From the NCBI RefSeq assembly GCF_000380145.1, contig NZ_KB904620.1:96508-160507 (forward strand): 64,000 nt of DNA. Direction: 5' to 3'. The DNA is from Streptococcus thoraltensis DSM 12221. GTDB taxonomy: Bacteria; Bacillota; Bacilli; Lactobacillales; Streptococcaceae. Each line of letters begins with the position of its first letter. Position 1 is the stretch's first letter. The notes beneath the pieces are model-generated. The model saw nothing but the letters and a program-made list of their open reading frames with translations, had not been told where the DNA came from and searched no databases. Of this stretch, positions 8,677 through 17,806 are shown in pieces. A program made the translations under genes and the position numbers.

Positions 8677-8731
8677 TTGACAAAAATTGGTATATACCAT
8701 ATAATGAAATTATAAATTGATATAGACCAAT
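8677..8731 (+). promoter_or_regulatory. nagB promoter with two GntR-type operators
   Basis: TTGACA (8677-8682), 17-bp spacer, TATAAT (8700-8705). One palindromic site, ATTGGTATATACCAT (8686-8700), fills the spacer. A second, ATTGATATAGACCAAT (8716-8731), lies after the -10 box. TGGTnTAnACCA sites are typical of NagR/DasR-like GntR repressors that respond to amino-sugar phosphates. The regulator gene is not in this window. Confidence 0.78.
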
Positions 8732-8747
8732 TACAAAGGAGTTTAAA

Positions 8748-9452
8748 ATGAAAGTCATTACTGTAAAGAATGCTCAAGAAGGTGGCAAAATTGCTTTTAC
8801 ACTCTTGAAAGAAAAGATGACACAAGGCATCCAAACCTTGGGTTTGGCAACTGGTTCAACCCCTGAAACTTTTTATCAAGAAGTTCGTCAGTCTGATTTG
8901 GATTTTTCAGAAATGACCAGCATCAATCTTGATGAATATGTCGGATTAGATCAGACAAGTGACCAATCCTATGCTTATTTTATGAAAGAGCATCTCTTTG
9001 ATACCAAACCGTTCAAAATGTCTTATTTGCCAAATGGTAAGGCGACAGACTTAGAAGCGGCAGCCAAGGATTATGACAGGATTATTGCTGAAAATCCAAT
9101 TGATTTCCAAATCTTAGGCATAGGTCGCAATGGTCACATTGGCTTTAATGAGCCAGGAACGTCTTTTGATGAGACTACTCATATTGTAGATTTGGCACCA
9201 TCAACCATCGAAGCCAATAGTCGTTTCTTTGATAGTATTGATGATGTACCAAAACAGGCTATGTCAATGGGGATAGCTTCAATCATGGCTTCAAAAACTA
9301 TCGTTTTACTAGCTTTTGGATCTGAAAAAGCGGATGCCATTAAAGGGATGGTGGAAGGTTCTGTTACAGAAGACTTACCAGCCAGTGTTCTTCAAAATCA
9401 TGATGACGTTATTGTCATAGTAGATGAAGCAGCAGCCAGCAAATTGGCATAA
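8748..9452 (+). CDS. nagB: Glucosamine-6-phosphate deaminase
   Basis: A 234-residue cytoplasmic enzyme converting glucosamine-6-phosphate to fructose-6-phosphate plus ammonia, so amino sugars can enter glycolysis. Family motifs are LATGSTPE (about 32-39), [10 protein letters not shown] (catalytic Asp/Glu region), and [15 protein letters not shown] with the catalytic histidine. It is the shorter Firmicute form, about 30 residues less than E. coli NagB, lacking the allosteric C-terminal tail. AAAGGAG precedes the ATG. The two GntR-type operators indicate repression relieved by amino-sugar phosphates. It is monocistronic and terminated at 9461-9491. Confidence 0.97.
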   Translation: MKVITVKNAQEGGKIAFTLLKEKMTQGIQTLGLATGSTPETFYQEVRQSDLDFSEMTSINLDEYVGLDQTSDQSYAYFMKEHLFDTKPFKMSYLPNGKATDLEAAAKDYDRIIAENPIDFQILGIGRNGHIGFNEPGTSFDETTHIVDLAPSTIEANSRFFDSIDDVPKQAMSMGIASIMASKTIVLLAFGSEKADAIKGMVEGSVTEDLPASVLQNHDDVIVIVDEAAASKLA

Positions 9453-9460
9453 TCAAAAAG

Positions 9461-9491
9461 AACCCAGTCTGAAAAAAACAGGCTGGGTTTT
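9461..9491. terminator. Bidirectional terminator between nagB and the convergent reductase gene
   Basis: AACCCAGTCTG - A-run - CAGGCTGGGTT followed by TTTG, just past the nagB stop. On the minus strand it lies immediately after the reductase gene and ends in a T-rich tract. Confidence 0.85.
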
Positions 9492-9499
9492 GTGATAGG

Positions 9500-10456
9500 T
9501 TATAGTGTCCAGTCGATGTCTGGACCAGCTGGGATAATACCATTTGGATTGATGGTTTTGTGGCTACCATAGTAGTGGGTCTTGATGTGGTCAAAATCAA
9601 CCGTATCAGCAATTCCTGGAAGATTGTAGATGCGTTTGGTGTATTGCCACAAGTTAGAGTAGTCAACTAAGCGTTTTAGATTGCATTTGAAATGTCCAAA
9701 GTAAACGGGATCAAAGCGAACCAAGGTGGTAAAAAGTCTGATGTCTGCTTCGGTCATGCGGTCACCCACCAACCACTCTTGAGTGTCCAGTCTATTTTCA
9801 AGGTAATCGAGCCCAGAAAAGAGGTTCAGTAATTCTTTTTCATAAACGGATTGTTCCGTGGCAAAGCCAGTTTTATAAACTCCGTTATTAACCTTATCAT
9901 AGACCAGAGCATTGATGTTGTCAATGTCAGAACGAAGCTCTTCAGGGTAATACTCGTCGGTATTTCCGGTAATAGCGTTAAAGGCAGTATTGAACATGCG
10001 AATGATGTCAGGGGACTCATTGCTGACAATCGTTTCGTTTTTCTTGTCCCATAGGACTGGTACTGTTACGCGGCCAGAATAGTTAGGGTCAGCTTTCAAA
10101 TACACTTGGTACATGTATTGGCTTTTGAAAAGACTATCAAAAATGACACCAGGATAATCCTCAAAGGTCCAACCATTTTCTAGCATGTAGGGATTAACGA
10201 TAGAAAGAGAGATATGCTCTTCTAAATCTTTCAATCGGCGCATGATTAGAGTCCGACTTGCCCAGGGACAAGCGAGGGAAATATAGAGGTGGTAGCGACC
10301 AGACTCAGCTTTAAAGCCAGCTTTACCAGTCGGGCCAGCAGTACCATCAGCAGTTACCCAGTTGCGAAATTGAGCCTTGGAGCGTACGAATTTACCACCT
10401 GTTGATTTGGTGTCATACCACTTATCTTGCCATTTACCATCTACTAAAAGTCCCAT
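9500..10456 (-). CDS. Glutathionyl-hydroquinone reductase (Xi-class GST)
   Basis: A 318-residue protein of the YqjG/ECM4 family. These enzymes reduce glutathionyl-hydroquinones to hydroquinones using glutathione. The catalytic Cys is in SLACPWASRT, and the family N-terminus carries WQDKWYDTKSTGGKF. A C-terminal GST helical domain follows (GDRMTEADIRLF). Length and motifs are standard. AAAGGAG precedes the ATG. It is monocistronic and convergent with nagB. A second GST-fold gene (YghU type) lies at 50316-51092. Confidence 0.93.
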   Translation of the reverse strand: MGLLVDGKWQDKWYDTKSTGGKFVRSKAQFRNWVTADGTAGPTGKAGFKAESGRYHLYISLACPWASRTLIMRRLKDLEEHISLSIVNPYMLENGWTFEDYPGVIFDSLFKSQYMYQVYLKADPNYSGRVTVPVLWDKKNETIVSNESPDIIRMFNTAFNAITGNTDEYYPEELRSDIDNINALVYDKVNNGVYKTGFATEQSVYEKELLNLFSGLDYLENRLDTQEWLVGDRMTEADIRLFTTLVRFDPVYFGHFKCNLKRLVDYSNLWQYTKRIYNLPGIADTVDFDHIKTHYYGSHKTINPNGIIPAGPDIDWTL

Positions 10457-10581
10457 TTGAATTCTCCTTTATGTGTTACTAATTAGTATTATATCATTAT
10501 CTGAAAATGATAGCTAATGAAAACACTTTAGGTTATATGTGTCCATCACCCTATTAAACTTCTAACATGCGTTTGGAGTAT

Positions 10582-10796
10582 TTATCATCTTTTGAATTAA
10601 CTTTGTTACATGGTTGCTTTCGACTTGCCCTACTCATACTCAATGAAAAGCAAAAGCAGACTAGGCGACACAGATAGCAGATAGAACTGAAGGTCATCAA
10701 ATCAAGTCCACAAGGTCTGCTGTTGCTTTTCGAAGAGCATCAAGTACTGCCGGTGTTCTCTGTTCCTTGTTCTGAAAGCTAATTCATTTGACTATA
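10582..10796 (+). repeat. Element A with nested element B
   Basis: Full composite copy. Element B spans about 10637-10739 and is flanked on both sides by TCA (TACTCA|TACTCAATG ... GAGCA|TCAAG). The 10457-11143 spacer holds this copy, the short copy at 10829-10936 and the duplicated flank, and no gene that I can support. Confidence 0.85.
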
Positions 10797-10831
10797 CTGC
10801 AAATTAAAGGTTTTGCTTTGAGAAATGTTAT
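10797..10831 (+). repeat. 35-bp flank, copy 1
   Basis: CTGCAAATTAAAGG followed by TTTTGCTTTGAGAAATGTTAT. It is repeated with one mismatch at 10937-10971, after the next element A copy. Confidence 0.9.
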
Positions 10832-10936
10832 AGTCTTTTGAATTAATTTTAATACATCGTCACTTTTGACTTGTCGTACTCAAGTGCTGTCCGTGTCCTC
10901 CGTTCCTTGTTTTGAAAGCTAATTCATTTGACTATA
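10829..10936 (+). repeat. Element A, short form
   Basis: 108-bp copy with both ends intact (TATAGTCTTTTGAATTAA ... CTAATTCATTTGACTATA). The element B site is empty (TACTCAAGTGCTG). It is arranged in tandem with the composite copy just upstream. Confidence 0.88.
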
Positions 10937-10971
10937 CTGCAAATTAGAGGTTTTGCTTTGAGAAATGTTAT
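10937..10971 (+). repeat. 35-bp flank, copy 2
   Basis: Second copy of the sequence at 10797-10831, differing at one base. It shows that element A plus this flank was duplicated as a unit. Confidence 0.9.
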
Positions 10972-11143
10972 CTTGATAAGAGGCGAGCAAAGTGCATCAG
11001 CTAATCTAGCCTTGGGCTCTTGGTATCGGTAGTTGCTGCATTAAAAATAATGTTAATCTAGCTATTAGTTTGAGAGATGGGAAACCTCTGGCAGTAAGTC
11101 TAGTTTTTTCTCATTTTTTTCGTATTGATAGGTAGGAGGAGTT

Positions 11144-12106
11144 ATGTTAATTGCAAAAACAGTTGATGGACGGTTGGTAAAGGCATTTGATGATGACATA
11201 AATGGGATGGAATACTATTGTCCGGTGTGTTTGGGACCTGTTCGTTTCAAAAAAGGAGCGATTAAAACATGGCATTTTGCCCATCTATCAACTCAAAATT
11301 GTCAATTTAATTTTGAAAACGAATCAGCTGAACATTTATCATTGAAAGCTAAGATGTTTACTTCTTTATCTCAGAATTATCCAGTTGAAATTGAAAAATA
11401 CTTATCTAAATATCAACAAATAGCAGATATTTTTGTTGCTCCTAAATTAGTATTGGAAGTTCAATGCTCACCCATCAGCGCTCAGAAGTTGCAAGAGAGA
11501 ACAAGATCGTATCAAAGTCAGGGACTTTACCCCATTTGGTTGTTTGGCGAAAAGTTGTGGTTGAAGAAGCGCTTATCGGCATTTCAGAGGAGTGTTCTCT
11601 CTTATAGCGATTGGATTGGCTTTTACTTTTGGGAGCTGGATAATGCTAAAGAGGAGTTAAGATTACACTATTTAATCCATGAAAAATTGAATGGAGAACT
11701 TGTCTATTTAACGAAATCCTGTTCTTTTTCTGGTAATATCATGGCATTGTTGCGCTTTCCTTTTCAAAAAAAGAAGGTTGTTCGTTTGACTTGTTCTTGT
11801 ATGGCAGACCCTCAAACATTTATTCAAAAACAACTTTTTTATAAAAATCCAAAATGGTTAAGAGAGCAGGAATTGGCTTATCAGCGTGGAGAGAACTTGT
11901 TGATGCAGGAAACTGACTTTTTCTTCCCACAAATTAAACCACCGCAAATCAATTATCAGAATTATCCAAAACCTGAAAAAATCGAGCGCTATTTTAAGCA
12001 GTTTGAGAGTTACTACAAAAATCAAAGGCTGAAAACTTCTCAGACTCTATACCCTCCCCTCTTTTATGATAAAATGATAGAAAAGCAAACAAGGAGAATG
12101 AAATGA
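11144..12106 (+). CDS. coiA: Competence protein CoiA
   Basis: A 320-residue CoiA-family protein, a putative nuclease of the competence regulon in streptococci that helps recombination of incoming DNA. The N-terminal zinc-ribbon-like region has CPVC (about 27-30) and WHFAH. A nuclease-like segment follows ([16 protein letters not shown], about 103-119) whose Asp, Glu and Gln fit a PD-(D/E)xK-type core. GGAGGAG precedes the ATG. The stop codon overlaps the pepF start by four bases (ATGA), as in other streptococci. No ComX box is obvious in the upstream spacer. Confidence 0.92.
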   Translation: MLIAKTVDGRLVKAFDDDINGMEYYCPVCLGPVRFKKGAIKTWHFAHLSTQNCQFNFENESAEHLSLKAKMFTSLSQNYPVEIEKYLSKYQQIADIFVAPKLVLEVQCSPISAQKLQERTRSYQSQGLYPIWLFGEKLWLKKRLSAFQRSVLSYSDWIGFYFWELDNAKEELRLHYLIHEKLNGELVYLTKSCSFSGNIMALLRFPFQKKKVVRLTCSCMADPQTFIQKQLFYKNPKWLREQELAYQRGENLLMQETDFFFPQIKPPQINYQNYPKPEKIERYFKQFESYYKNQRLKTSQTLYPPLFYDKMIEKQTRRMK

Positions 12107-13905
12107 CTGATAATCGTAGCCACTTGAAACAAGAAGAAACCTGGGATTTGAGCACTATTTTTGAGACGGATCAAGCGTGGGAAGTAGAGCGTCAAGCTTT
12201 AGAAAGTGATTTGAAAGCTGCTCAAAACGATGCAGGTCACCTCTTAGATTCAGCTAAAAGTTTATTGGATATTACGGAAACCTCTCTAGAATTGATGCGT
12301 CGTCTAGAGAAATTATACGTGTACGCTTCTATGAAAAACGATCAAGACACAACGATTGCAACCTATCAAGAGATGGAAGCGAAGGCAACGGCTTTGTCAT
12401 CACTTTACAGTCAAACCTATGCCTTTTATGAGCCTGAGTTCTTAACTATGACTACAGAGCAGTTAGAAGCCTATAAGGTAGAAGAGCCTAGACTTGTTTC
12501 TTATGATCATTATTTTGAAAAATTATTGGCAGCTAAGGATCATGTCTTGTCGCAAGAAGCTGAAGAATTATTAGCGGGTGCGTCTGAAATTTTTGGTTCT
12601 GCAGCTGAAACCTTCTCTATCTTTGACAACGCTGATGTGACCTATCCTTGGGTTACTAATGATGAGGGAGAGCTTGTCGAATTAACGCATGGCAACTTTA
12701 TTAGCCTTATGGAATCTAAAAATCGAGAGGTTCGTAAAGGTGCCTATGAAGCCTACTACGGTGTTTATGAGCAGTTCCAACACACCTATGCTAAAACCTT
12801 ACAAACCAATGTTAAGGTTCACAATTATAAGGCAAAAGTTCGTGGCTATAAATCAGCTCGCCATGCAGCTCTTTCAGCCAATTTTATCCCTGAAGAAGTT
12901 TATGATACTTTATTGGCGGTTGTGAATAAGCATTTGCCGCTCTTACATCGCTACATGAAGTTACGTCAGGATTTACTGGGTCTTGATGAGCTTAAGATGT
13001 ATGATGTTTATACGCCGCTGTCAGATCATGATATGGCTATTACATATCCAGAAGCCCTTGAAAAATCTCGTCAGGTTTTGACTATCTTTGGTAAAGATTA
13101 TAGTGAGCGAGTTGACCGCGCCTTTTCAGAACGTTGGATTGACGCTCATGTTAATAAAGGCAAGCGTTCGGGGGCATATTCTGGTGGTTCATACGATACC
13201 AATGCCTTTATGCTCCTCAATTGGCAAGATACTTTAGACAATCTTTATACCTTAATTCATGAAACAGGGCACAGCTTGCATTCAACCTTTACACGTGAAA
13301 ATCAACCATATGTCTATGGGGATTACAGCATCTTCTTGGCTGAAATTGCCTCAACGACCAATGAAAATATCTTGACAGAAACACTGCTTGAAGAAGTAAC
13401 CGATGATAAAGAGCGCTTTGCGATTCTCAACCACTATTTGGATGGCTTTAAAGGAACGATTTTCCGTCAAACGCAGTTTGCAGAATTTGAATTAGCCATC
13501 CACAAGGCTGACCAAGAAGGTAAAGTTTTGACCAGTGATTTTCTTAACAAAACATACGCTGCGCTTAATGAAAAATATTATGGCTTAGCAGCTGATGATA
13601 ATCATGACATTCAGTTTGAGTGGGCTCGTATACCGCATTTCTACTATAATTTCTATGTCTATCAATACGCGACTGGTTTTGCGGCTGCTTCATACCTAGC
13701 AGATAGAATTGTTCATGGAACAGACCAAGACCGAGAGAACTATTTAGACTACCTCAAAGCTGGTAATTCTGATTATCCACTAAATGTCATTGCTAAAGCA
13801 GGCGTGGACATGACAAGCGCTGACTATCTAGAAGGGGCTTTCAACGTTTTTGAAGATCGCTTAGAAGAATTGGAAAACTTAATTGCAAAACTAGGCGCTA
13901 AATAG
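12103..13905 (+). CDS. pepF: Oligoendopeptidase F (M3B family)
   Basis: A 600-residue zinc metallopeptidase that cleaves short cytoplasmic peptides. The zinc site is His386-Glu-Thr-Gly-His390 (HETGHSLHS) with a downstream glutamate in [11 protein letters not shown]. The N-terminal all-helical domain (about 1-190) starts with [10 protein letters not shown]. Length matches PepF/PepB proteins of Lactobacillales. An AGGAGAATG ribosome site lies within the end of coiA and the genes overlap by four bases. The small gene at 13918 follows closely and may be co-transcribed. Confidence 0.96.
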   Translation: MTDNRSHLKQEETWDLSTIFETDQAWEVERQALESDLKAAQNDAGHLLDSAKSLLDITETSLELMRRLEKLYVYASMKNDQDTTIATYQEMEAKATALSSLYSQTYAFYEPEFLTMTTEQLEAYKVEEPRLVSYDHYFEKLLAAKDHVLSQEAEELLAGASEIFGSAAETFSIFDNADVTYPWVTNDEGELVELTHGNFISLMESKNREVRKGAYEAYYGVYEQFQHTYAKTLQTNVKVHNYKAKVRGYKSARHAALSANFIPEEVYDTLLAVVNKHLPLLHRYMKLRQDLLGLDELKMYDVYTPLSDHDMAITYPEALEKSRQVLTIFGKDYSERVDRAFSERWIDAHVNKGKRSGAYSGGSYDTNAFMLLNWQDTLDNLYTLIHETGHSLHSTFTRENQPYVYGDYSIFLAEIASTTNENILTETLLEEVTDDKERFAILNHYLDGFKGTIFRQTQFAEFELAIHKADQEGKVLTSDFLNKTYAALNEKYYGLAADDNHDIQFEWARIPHFYYNFYVYQYATGFAAASYLADRIVHGTDQDRENYLDYLKAGNSDYPLNVIAKAGVDMTSADYLEGAFNVFEDRLEELENLIAKLGAK

Positions 13906-13917
13906 GAGTCATTGGCT

Positions 13918-14322
13918 ATGCTTGGACGTTTGTTTAACGATCAATCTATGGTTTTGAAAAAATTAGATAAACCAATAACGATTTTTAAAAAGAAAGGCGA
14001 TTATTTTTATCTTAAAGAAAATCCTAAGGATGTGCTTAAGGTAACAAAACTTGTTTTCAGCCCGCCATTACCCTATATTGGACCTGGCGTATCAAAAGGA
14101 GCCGTAGCTGGTGCTGGAGCTTATGCAACCATAGGAAAAGATCTCTTAAAAGGTGCCATCATTGGTGACTGGTTAGAAAAAAGAAGAAAAGGTAACGCTT
14201 CTAGCGCGAGAGTTCATCAGATGTCCTTGATTTTAGAGTCTGAGACCGGACGACAAGAAGTGATTGAAATGAAGGTTAAGCAGGATTCTGCCATCACTAT
14301 TTACCGATTTTTCAAAGAATAA
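13918..14322 (+). CDS. Uncharacterised 134-residue protein
   Basis: I do not recognise a family. ATG 13918 is preferred over TTG 13912 because TAGGAG lies nine bases upstream. The protein has a Lys-rich N-terminal half, a glycine/alanine-rich middle (GPGVSKGAVAGAGAYATIGKD, about 60-80), a conserved-looking GDWLEKRRKG block, and a beta-rich tail (VHQMSLILESETGRQEVIEM). It has no signal peptide or membrane segment. It lies 12 bp after pepF and is followed by a hairpin at 14322-14377, so it is probably the last gene of the coiA-pepF unit. Confidence 0.75.
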   Translation: MLGRLFNDQSMVLKKLDKPITIFKKKGDYFYLKENPKDVLKVTKLVFSPPLPYIGPGVSKGAVAGAGAYATIGKDLLKGAIIGDWLEKRRKGNASSARVHQMSLILESETGRQEVIEMKVKQDSAITIYRFFKE

Positions 14323-14377
14323 TGCCAAAGCAACTAGGTCGAATCAAATTGATCTGGTTACTTTGGTATAATGGCAT
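14322..14377 (+). other. Strong hairpin after the coiA-pepF unit
   Basis: ATGCCAAAGCAACTAGGTC can pair with GATCTGGTTACTTTGG and TGGCAT. The stem is long with a loop of about 10 bases, but no U-tract follows, so it is listed as a hairpin and not a firm terminator. Confidence 0.5.
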
Positions 14378-14413
14378 AGAGTGTGATTATGTCATGGGAA
14401 AATAGTAATAACC

Positions 14414-14575
14414 AATGGAAATACAGACGATTGATTTTGGAAGATTTGCCCAAAAGGTAAAAGCATTGGAAAATGGTACAGACAAGCCAGATTGCTCAAC
14501 ACTAACCAACTACTATGCTTTGAGATGCGGAAGATGTGGCGAGACTTCCGGTCGTTGGCTAATTATCGTTTTTTG
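14414..14575 (+). other. Short reading frame running into an element A copy
   Basis: A 53-codon frame from ATG 14414 (starting MEIQTIDFGRF, containing RCGRCGETSG) ends on a stop codon contributed by the left end of element A at 14564. There is no ribosome site. It may be the truncated remains of a gene. The 14323-14971 spacer otherwise holds degraded sequence with short frames after the repeat (for example one reading KYQERGISK near 14795) and no intact gene. Confidence 0.25.
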
Positions 14576-14685
14576 AATTCACTTTGAGACACGGTCGCTT
14601 TCGACTTGCTGTACTCATATTCAAGGAATATCAAGTACTATCGGCGTCTCAGTTTTTTGCCTGAAAGTTAATTCATTTGATAATA
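14564..14685 (+). repeat. Element A with a collapsed element B
   Basis: Both ends are recognisable (TTTTTTGAATTCAC ... GTTAATTCATTTGATAATA). The internal site reads CTCATATTCAAGGAATATCAAGTAC. This keeps the two tips of element B but lacks its body and looks like an internal deletion. Confidence 0.75.
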
Positions 14686-14971
14686 AAAGGTGATTTAGCA
14701 AGAGAAGTAGCTCATATCGGCTAAGTCCTCTCACTGAAACACAGGCAAAGAGGAGTCATGACAACTTTACTATAGCTTGCTTTATTAAAGTATCAAGAAC
14801 GTGGGATTTCAAAAGAATGATTGCTGCCAATGAACATAGTCAAGCAAGCCGATGACTGTTTATAAGGCTGGTGAATGCTTAGAGAATCTCACTGTGCTTG
14901 GGTGAATTACCCTAGTCAATAGATGACAGGTCAAAGGATTGTCCGTTATGGAATAAAATTGGAGAAAAAAG

Positions 14972-15586
14972 ATGACTAAGACAACTTTTATATGGGATTT
15001 CGATGGCACTTTAGTAGATTCTTATCCAGCTATTCTGGAATCATTGGAGGTTACTTATCGAGCATTTCAAATTCCATTTGATGCTACTCATGTGGAAAAG
15101 TATATTCTAGAAAAATCTACTGGTGATTTATTATTAGAACTGGAAAGGACACATGGTATTTCGTTCGAGCGTTTAAAGAAAAAGCAATCGATAGAACAGG
15201 CGGCGCGTGATGATAGTATTGTCTTAATGCCAGGAGCTAGAGAGATTTTGGAATGGACAAGAAAACAGGGGATTCAAAATATCATCTATACGCACAAGGG
15301 GGCAACTACCGAGTCAGTTTTGAAGAGATTGGGCATCTTTGACTATTTTACAGAGGTCGTAACCTCAGCGAATGGTTTTAAACGAAAACCACATCCTCAA
15401 GCAGTGGATTATCTTATGGAAAAATACCATTTAACCAGAGAATCAACGGTCTATATAGGCGATAGGAGTATTGATATGGCCTTGGCTTTTAATGCTGGTA
15501 TCAAGTCAATTAATCTGACGCAAGCAGAAAATGAGTTTAATCATAGGGTAACTAAATTGACGGATATTGTTGATCTTGTAGATTAA
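14972..15586 (+). CDS. HAD-superfamily phosphatase (phosphoglycolate phosphatase-like)
   Basis: A 204-residue HAD hydrolase. Motif I is DFDGTLVDS with nucleophile Asp9 and acid/base Asp11. The motif II threonine is in IIYTHKG, the motif III lysine in FKRKPHPQ, and motif IV is IGDRSIDM. A helical cap lies between motifs I and II (about 15-85), as in Gph/PgmB-type enzymes. The substrate cannot be told from sequence. GGAGAAAAA precedes the ATG. The following spacer (15587-15837) has only a short remnant frame ending at about 15765 and the next promoter. Confidence 0.9.
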   Translation: MTKTTFIWDFDGTLVDSYPAILESLEVTYRAFQIPFDATHVEKYILEKSTGDLLLELERTHGISFERLKKKQSIEQAARDDSIVLMPGAREILEWTRKQGIQNIIYTHKGATTESVLKRLGIFDYFTEVVTSANGFKRKPHPQAVDYLMEKYHLTRESTVYIGDRSIDMALAFNAGIKSINLTQAENEFNHRVTKLTDIVDLVD

Positions 15587-15802
15587 TTACGCTTTTGTTG
15601 GTGAACAATACTGGAACTTGGTCATGGCTTTTTCTGATGTCAAGTCACCTTCTTGATAAGTCTGAATGAGAACTAGTAACCAGCATCCATCAGTCCACTT
15701 TAAATCACATTCCTAACAAGCGCATCGCTTATCTAGCTGATAAACTCACAGAACTAGCTGAATAATCTCTTTGCGCGTATGTCGTGTCTCGATAATACAG
15801 GA

Positions 15803-15838
15803 TTGACATTTGTCTAGGCATAAAATATACTGAAACTA
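15803..15838 (+). promoter_or_regulatory. Consensus promoter giving a leaderless methyltransferase mRNA
   Basis: TTGACA (15803-15808), exactly 17 bp, TATACT (15826-15831), then six bases and ATG 15838. The predicted transcription start coincides with the initiator codon, and no Shine-Dalgarno sequence is present. Confidence 0.8.
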
Positions 15839-16545
15839 TGGTAGAAAGTTATTCAGAAAACGCAAACCACAATATGAGACGTCCTATTGTTAAGGAAGAA
15901 ATTGTGGATTATATGCGGACACACTTATTAGAAAATCAAGGACATTTGGCAGAGATTGAAGCTTTTGCCCATGAGCATAATATTCCGATTATACAACATG
16001 AAGTAGTAGCTTACTTTCGTTTGTTGATGCAGTCTTTGGCTCCTAAGCATATTTTAGAAATTGGGACAGCGATTGGTTTTTCAGCACTTTTAATGGCAGA
16101 ATTTGCACCAGAATCGCAAATCACAACCATCGATCGTAACCCTGAGATGATTGGCTTGGCTAAGGAAAATTTTGACAAATATGACAGTCGCAAACAAATT
16201 AGGCTTTTAGAAGGTGATGCGGTTGATTTAATCAGTGATTTGGATCAAGACTATGATTTTGTTTTCATGGATTCAGCTAAATCTAAGTATATTGTTTTCC
16301 TACCGGAAATTCTTAAGCATGTCAAAAAAGGTGGTATAATTGTTTTTGACGATATTTTCCAAGGAGGAGATATTGCCAAACCGATTGAAGAGATCAGACG
16401 TGGTCAGAGAACAATCTACCGTGGTTTACATCGACTCTTTGATAGCACACTAAAACATCCCGGCTTAACGGCTAGTCTTATCCCAATGAGTGATGGTTTA
16501 TTAATGCTTCGAAAAGATGAGGATGAAGTCATCTTATCAGATTAA
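15838..16545 (+). CDS. SAM-dependent O-methyltransferase (class I, catechol-type)
   Basis: 235 residues. The SAM-binding motif I is ILEIGTAIGFSALLMA (about 74-89). The acidic end of strand 2 is in TTIDRNPEM, and a later DFVFMDSAK carries the metal-binding-type aspartate. It belongs to the YrrM/CCoAOMT-like family; its substrate is unknown. In pyogenic streptococci it lies between pepF and prsA, as here. The ATG at 15838 has no ribosome site and sits at the expected +1 of a consensus promoter. The next in-frame ATG (15874) also lacks one. Confidence 0.9.
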   Translation: MVESYSENANHNMRRPIVKEEIVDYMRTHLLENQGHLAEIEAFAHEHNIPIIQHEVVAYFRLLMQSLAPKHILEIGTAIGFSALLMAEFAPESQITTIDRNPEMIGLAKENFDKYDSRKQIRLLEGDAVDLISDLDQDYDFVFMDSAKSKYIVFLPEILKHVKKGGIIVFDDIFQGGDIAKPIEEIRRGQRTIYRGLHRLFDSTLKHPGLTASLIPMSDGLLMLRKDEDEVILSD

Positions 16546-16565
16546 GTCACATTTAAGTTAACTTA

Positions 16566-16633
16566 TGCTATAATGGAAAATGTTAATGAAAGTGGGAGTA
16601 ATCCAAAAGTGATTGACTCCCTTTTTAAAGGAG
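16566..16633 (+). promoter_or_regulatory. prsA promoter and two-state leader hairpin
   Basis: An extended -10 (TG-C-TATAAT, 16569-16574) lies upstream of a hairpin GGGAGT (16594-16599)/ACTCCC (16616-16621) followed by five Ts and then the AAAGGAG ribosome site (16627-16633). ACTCCCTTT can alternatively pair with AAAGGAGT and hide the ribosome site. The hairpin is therefore inside the prsA transcript. It could be an attenuator, a terminator for upstream read-through, or a ribosome-site switch. Confidence 0.5.
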
Positions 16634-16642
16634 TTCCACAAA

Positions 16643-17572
16643 ATGAAAAAACAAACAAAATTGTTGTCAGGTGTTGTTACCTTTATGTCAGTATTAGCAC
16701 TGGCTGCTTGTTCGCAAGAAGCCAGTCCAAAGGACAATCTTGTTACAATGAAAGGCGATACCATTACAGTATCAGACTTTTACAATCAAGCTAAAGATAC
16801 GACTGCTGGGCGACAAGCTATGCTTACATTGGTTCTTGATCGTGTTTTTCAAGAGCAGTACGGTGATAAAATTAGTGATAAAGAAGTCACTAAAGCCTAT
16901 AACGAACAAGTTGATGCCTACGGTTCAAACTTTTCAGCTGCTCTGACATCAGCTGGTATGACGGAAAAAACCTATAAGCAACAAATTCGAGTTAAAAAAA
17001 TGATTGAGTATGCTGTTGAAAAAGCCGCTAAGAAGGAGCTAACAGACAGTAATTATCAAAAAGCTTATCAAGCCTATACGCCAGAAACTACAGCAGAAGT
17101 TATTAAATTAGATACTGAAGAAAAAGCTAAGGAAGTGCTTGAAAAAGCTAAGGCTGAAGGAGCTGATTTTGCGAAAGTTGCTAAGGATAATACCAAGTCT
17201 GATAAAGTAGACTACAAGTTTGATTCATCAGACACAACCCTACCAAAAGAAGTTAAAGATGCAGCCTTCAAACTTAAGGAAGGTGAAGTTTCAGAACTTG
17301 TAAAAGTTGTTGATACAACGAACTATAAACCAAACTACTATATTGTCAAAACAATCAAAAAAGAAAGTAAAAATCCAGATTGGAAAACGTACAAAAAACG
17401 TTTGACAGAAACCATTCTTAACGAGAAAAAATCAGACGCGACTTTCCAAAACCAAGTAATTGGTAAAACACTTGAGAAAGCCAATGTAAAAATCAAAGAT
17501 AAGAGCTTTAGTAATATCCTGTCACAGTATACTGCGACAGACTCAAACACGTCGTCAAGTTCTTCAAAATAG
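16643..17572 (+). CDS. prsA: PrsA-type peptidyl-prolyl isomerase lipoprotein
   Basis: A 309-residue extracellular foldase that assists folding of secreted proteins at the membrane-wall interface. The signal peptide ends in the lipobox LALAAC with lipidated Cys23. A chaperone-like helical region (about 30-140) precedes a parvulin-like domain (about 140-240) and a C-terminal helix with a Ser-rich tail. The start is ATG 16643, nine bases after AAAGGAG; a longer frame from 16613 would cross the leader hairpin. Pyogenic streptococci usually have two PrsA proteins. Location upstream of alaS matches the one called PrsA2 in S. pyogenes. Confidence 0.95.
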   Translation: MKKQTKLLSGVVTFMSVLALAACSQEASPKDNLVTMKGDTITVSDFYNQAKDTTAGRQAMLTLVLDRVFQEQYGDKISDKEVTKAYNEQVDAYGSNFSAALTSAGMTEKTYKQQIRVKKMIEYAVEKAAKKELTDSNYQKAYQAYTPETTAEVIKLDTEEKAKEVLEKAKAEGADFAKVAKDNTKSDKVDYKFDSSDTTLPKEVKDAAFKLKEGEVSELVKVVDTTNYKPNYYIVKTIKKESKNPDWKTYKKRLTETILNEKKSDATFQNQVIGKTLEKANVKIKDKSFSNILSQYTATDSNTSSSSSK

Positions 17573-17578
17573 TCGTTC

Positions 17579-17607
17579 TTGACCAAAAGAAGAAAAAACA
17601 TTATAAT
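17579..17607 (+). promoter_or_regulatory. Promoter of the T-box leader
   Basis: TTGACC (17579-17584), 17-bp spacer, TATAAT (17602-17607), placed directly after prsA and before the T-box stem I. Confidence 0.75.
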
Positions 17608-17611
17608 GCAA

Positions 17612-17797
17612 ACAGTGAGAATAATTTTTTAGAAGTCTTCTTCAGAAAGCTGATGGTTGCTGCGAATCAGTGAGACTTAAAAGATTTGCTACTTACTGTA
17701 ACAATTTGACATAATAAAGAGAATGACAAGTTCATTGAATGAAGGTGGTACCGCGGTTTTTCGCCCTTCGTTTTGTGGACTTGTCTTATTTTTTGGA
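17612..17797 (+). ncRNA. Alanine T-box riboswitch
   Basis: The T-box core (TGAAGGTGGTACCGCGG, 17740-17756) is unmistakable. Stem I is closed by ACAGTGAG near 17613 and CTTACTGT near 17692. The 3' side of the internal loop carries GCT (17688-17690), an alanine codon followed by a purine, as expected for the specifier. The terminator pairs GACAAGT with ACTTGTC and ends TTATTTTTT (to 17794). Uncharged tRNA-Ala should favour the antiterminator and raise expression of the LOR-family gene and alaS. Confidence 0.9.
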
Positions 17798-17806
17798 GGA
17801 AATCCT

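Noticed and set aside
16573..16794. Plus-strand frame overlapping the prsA start
   Set aside because: Out of frame with the clear PrsA lipoprotein; it would need the leader hairpin to be coding.
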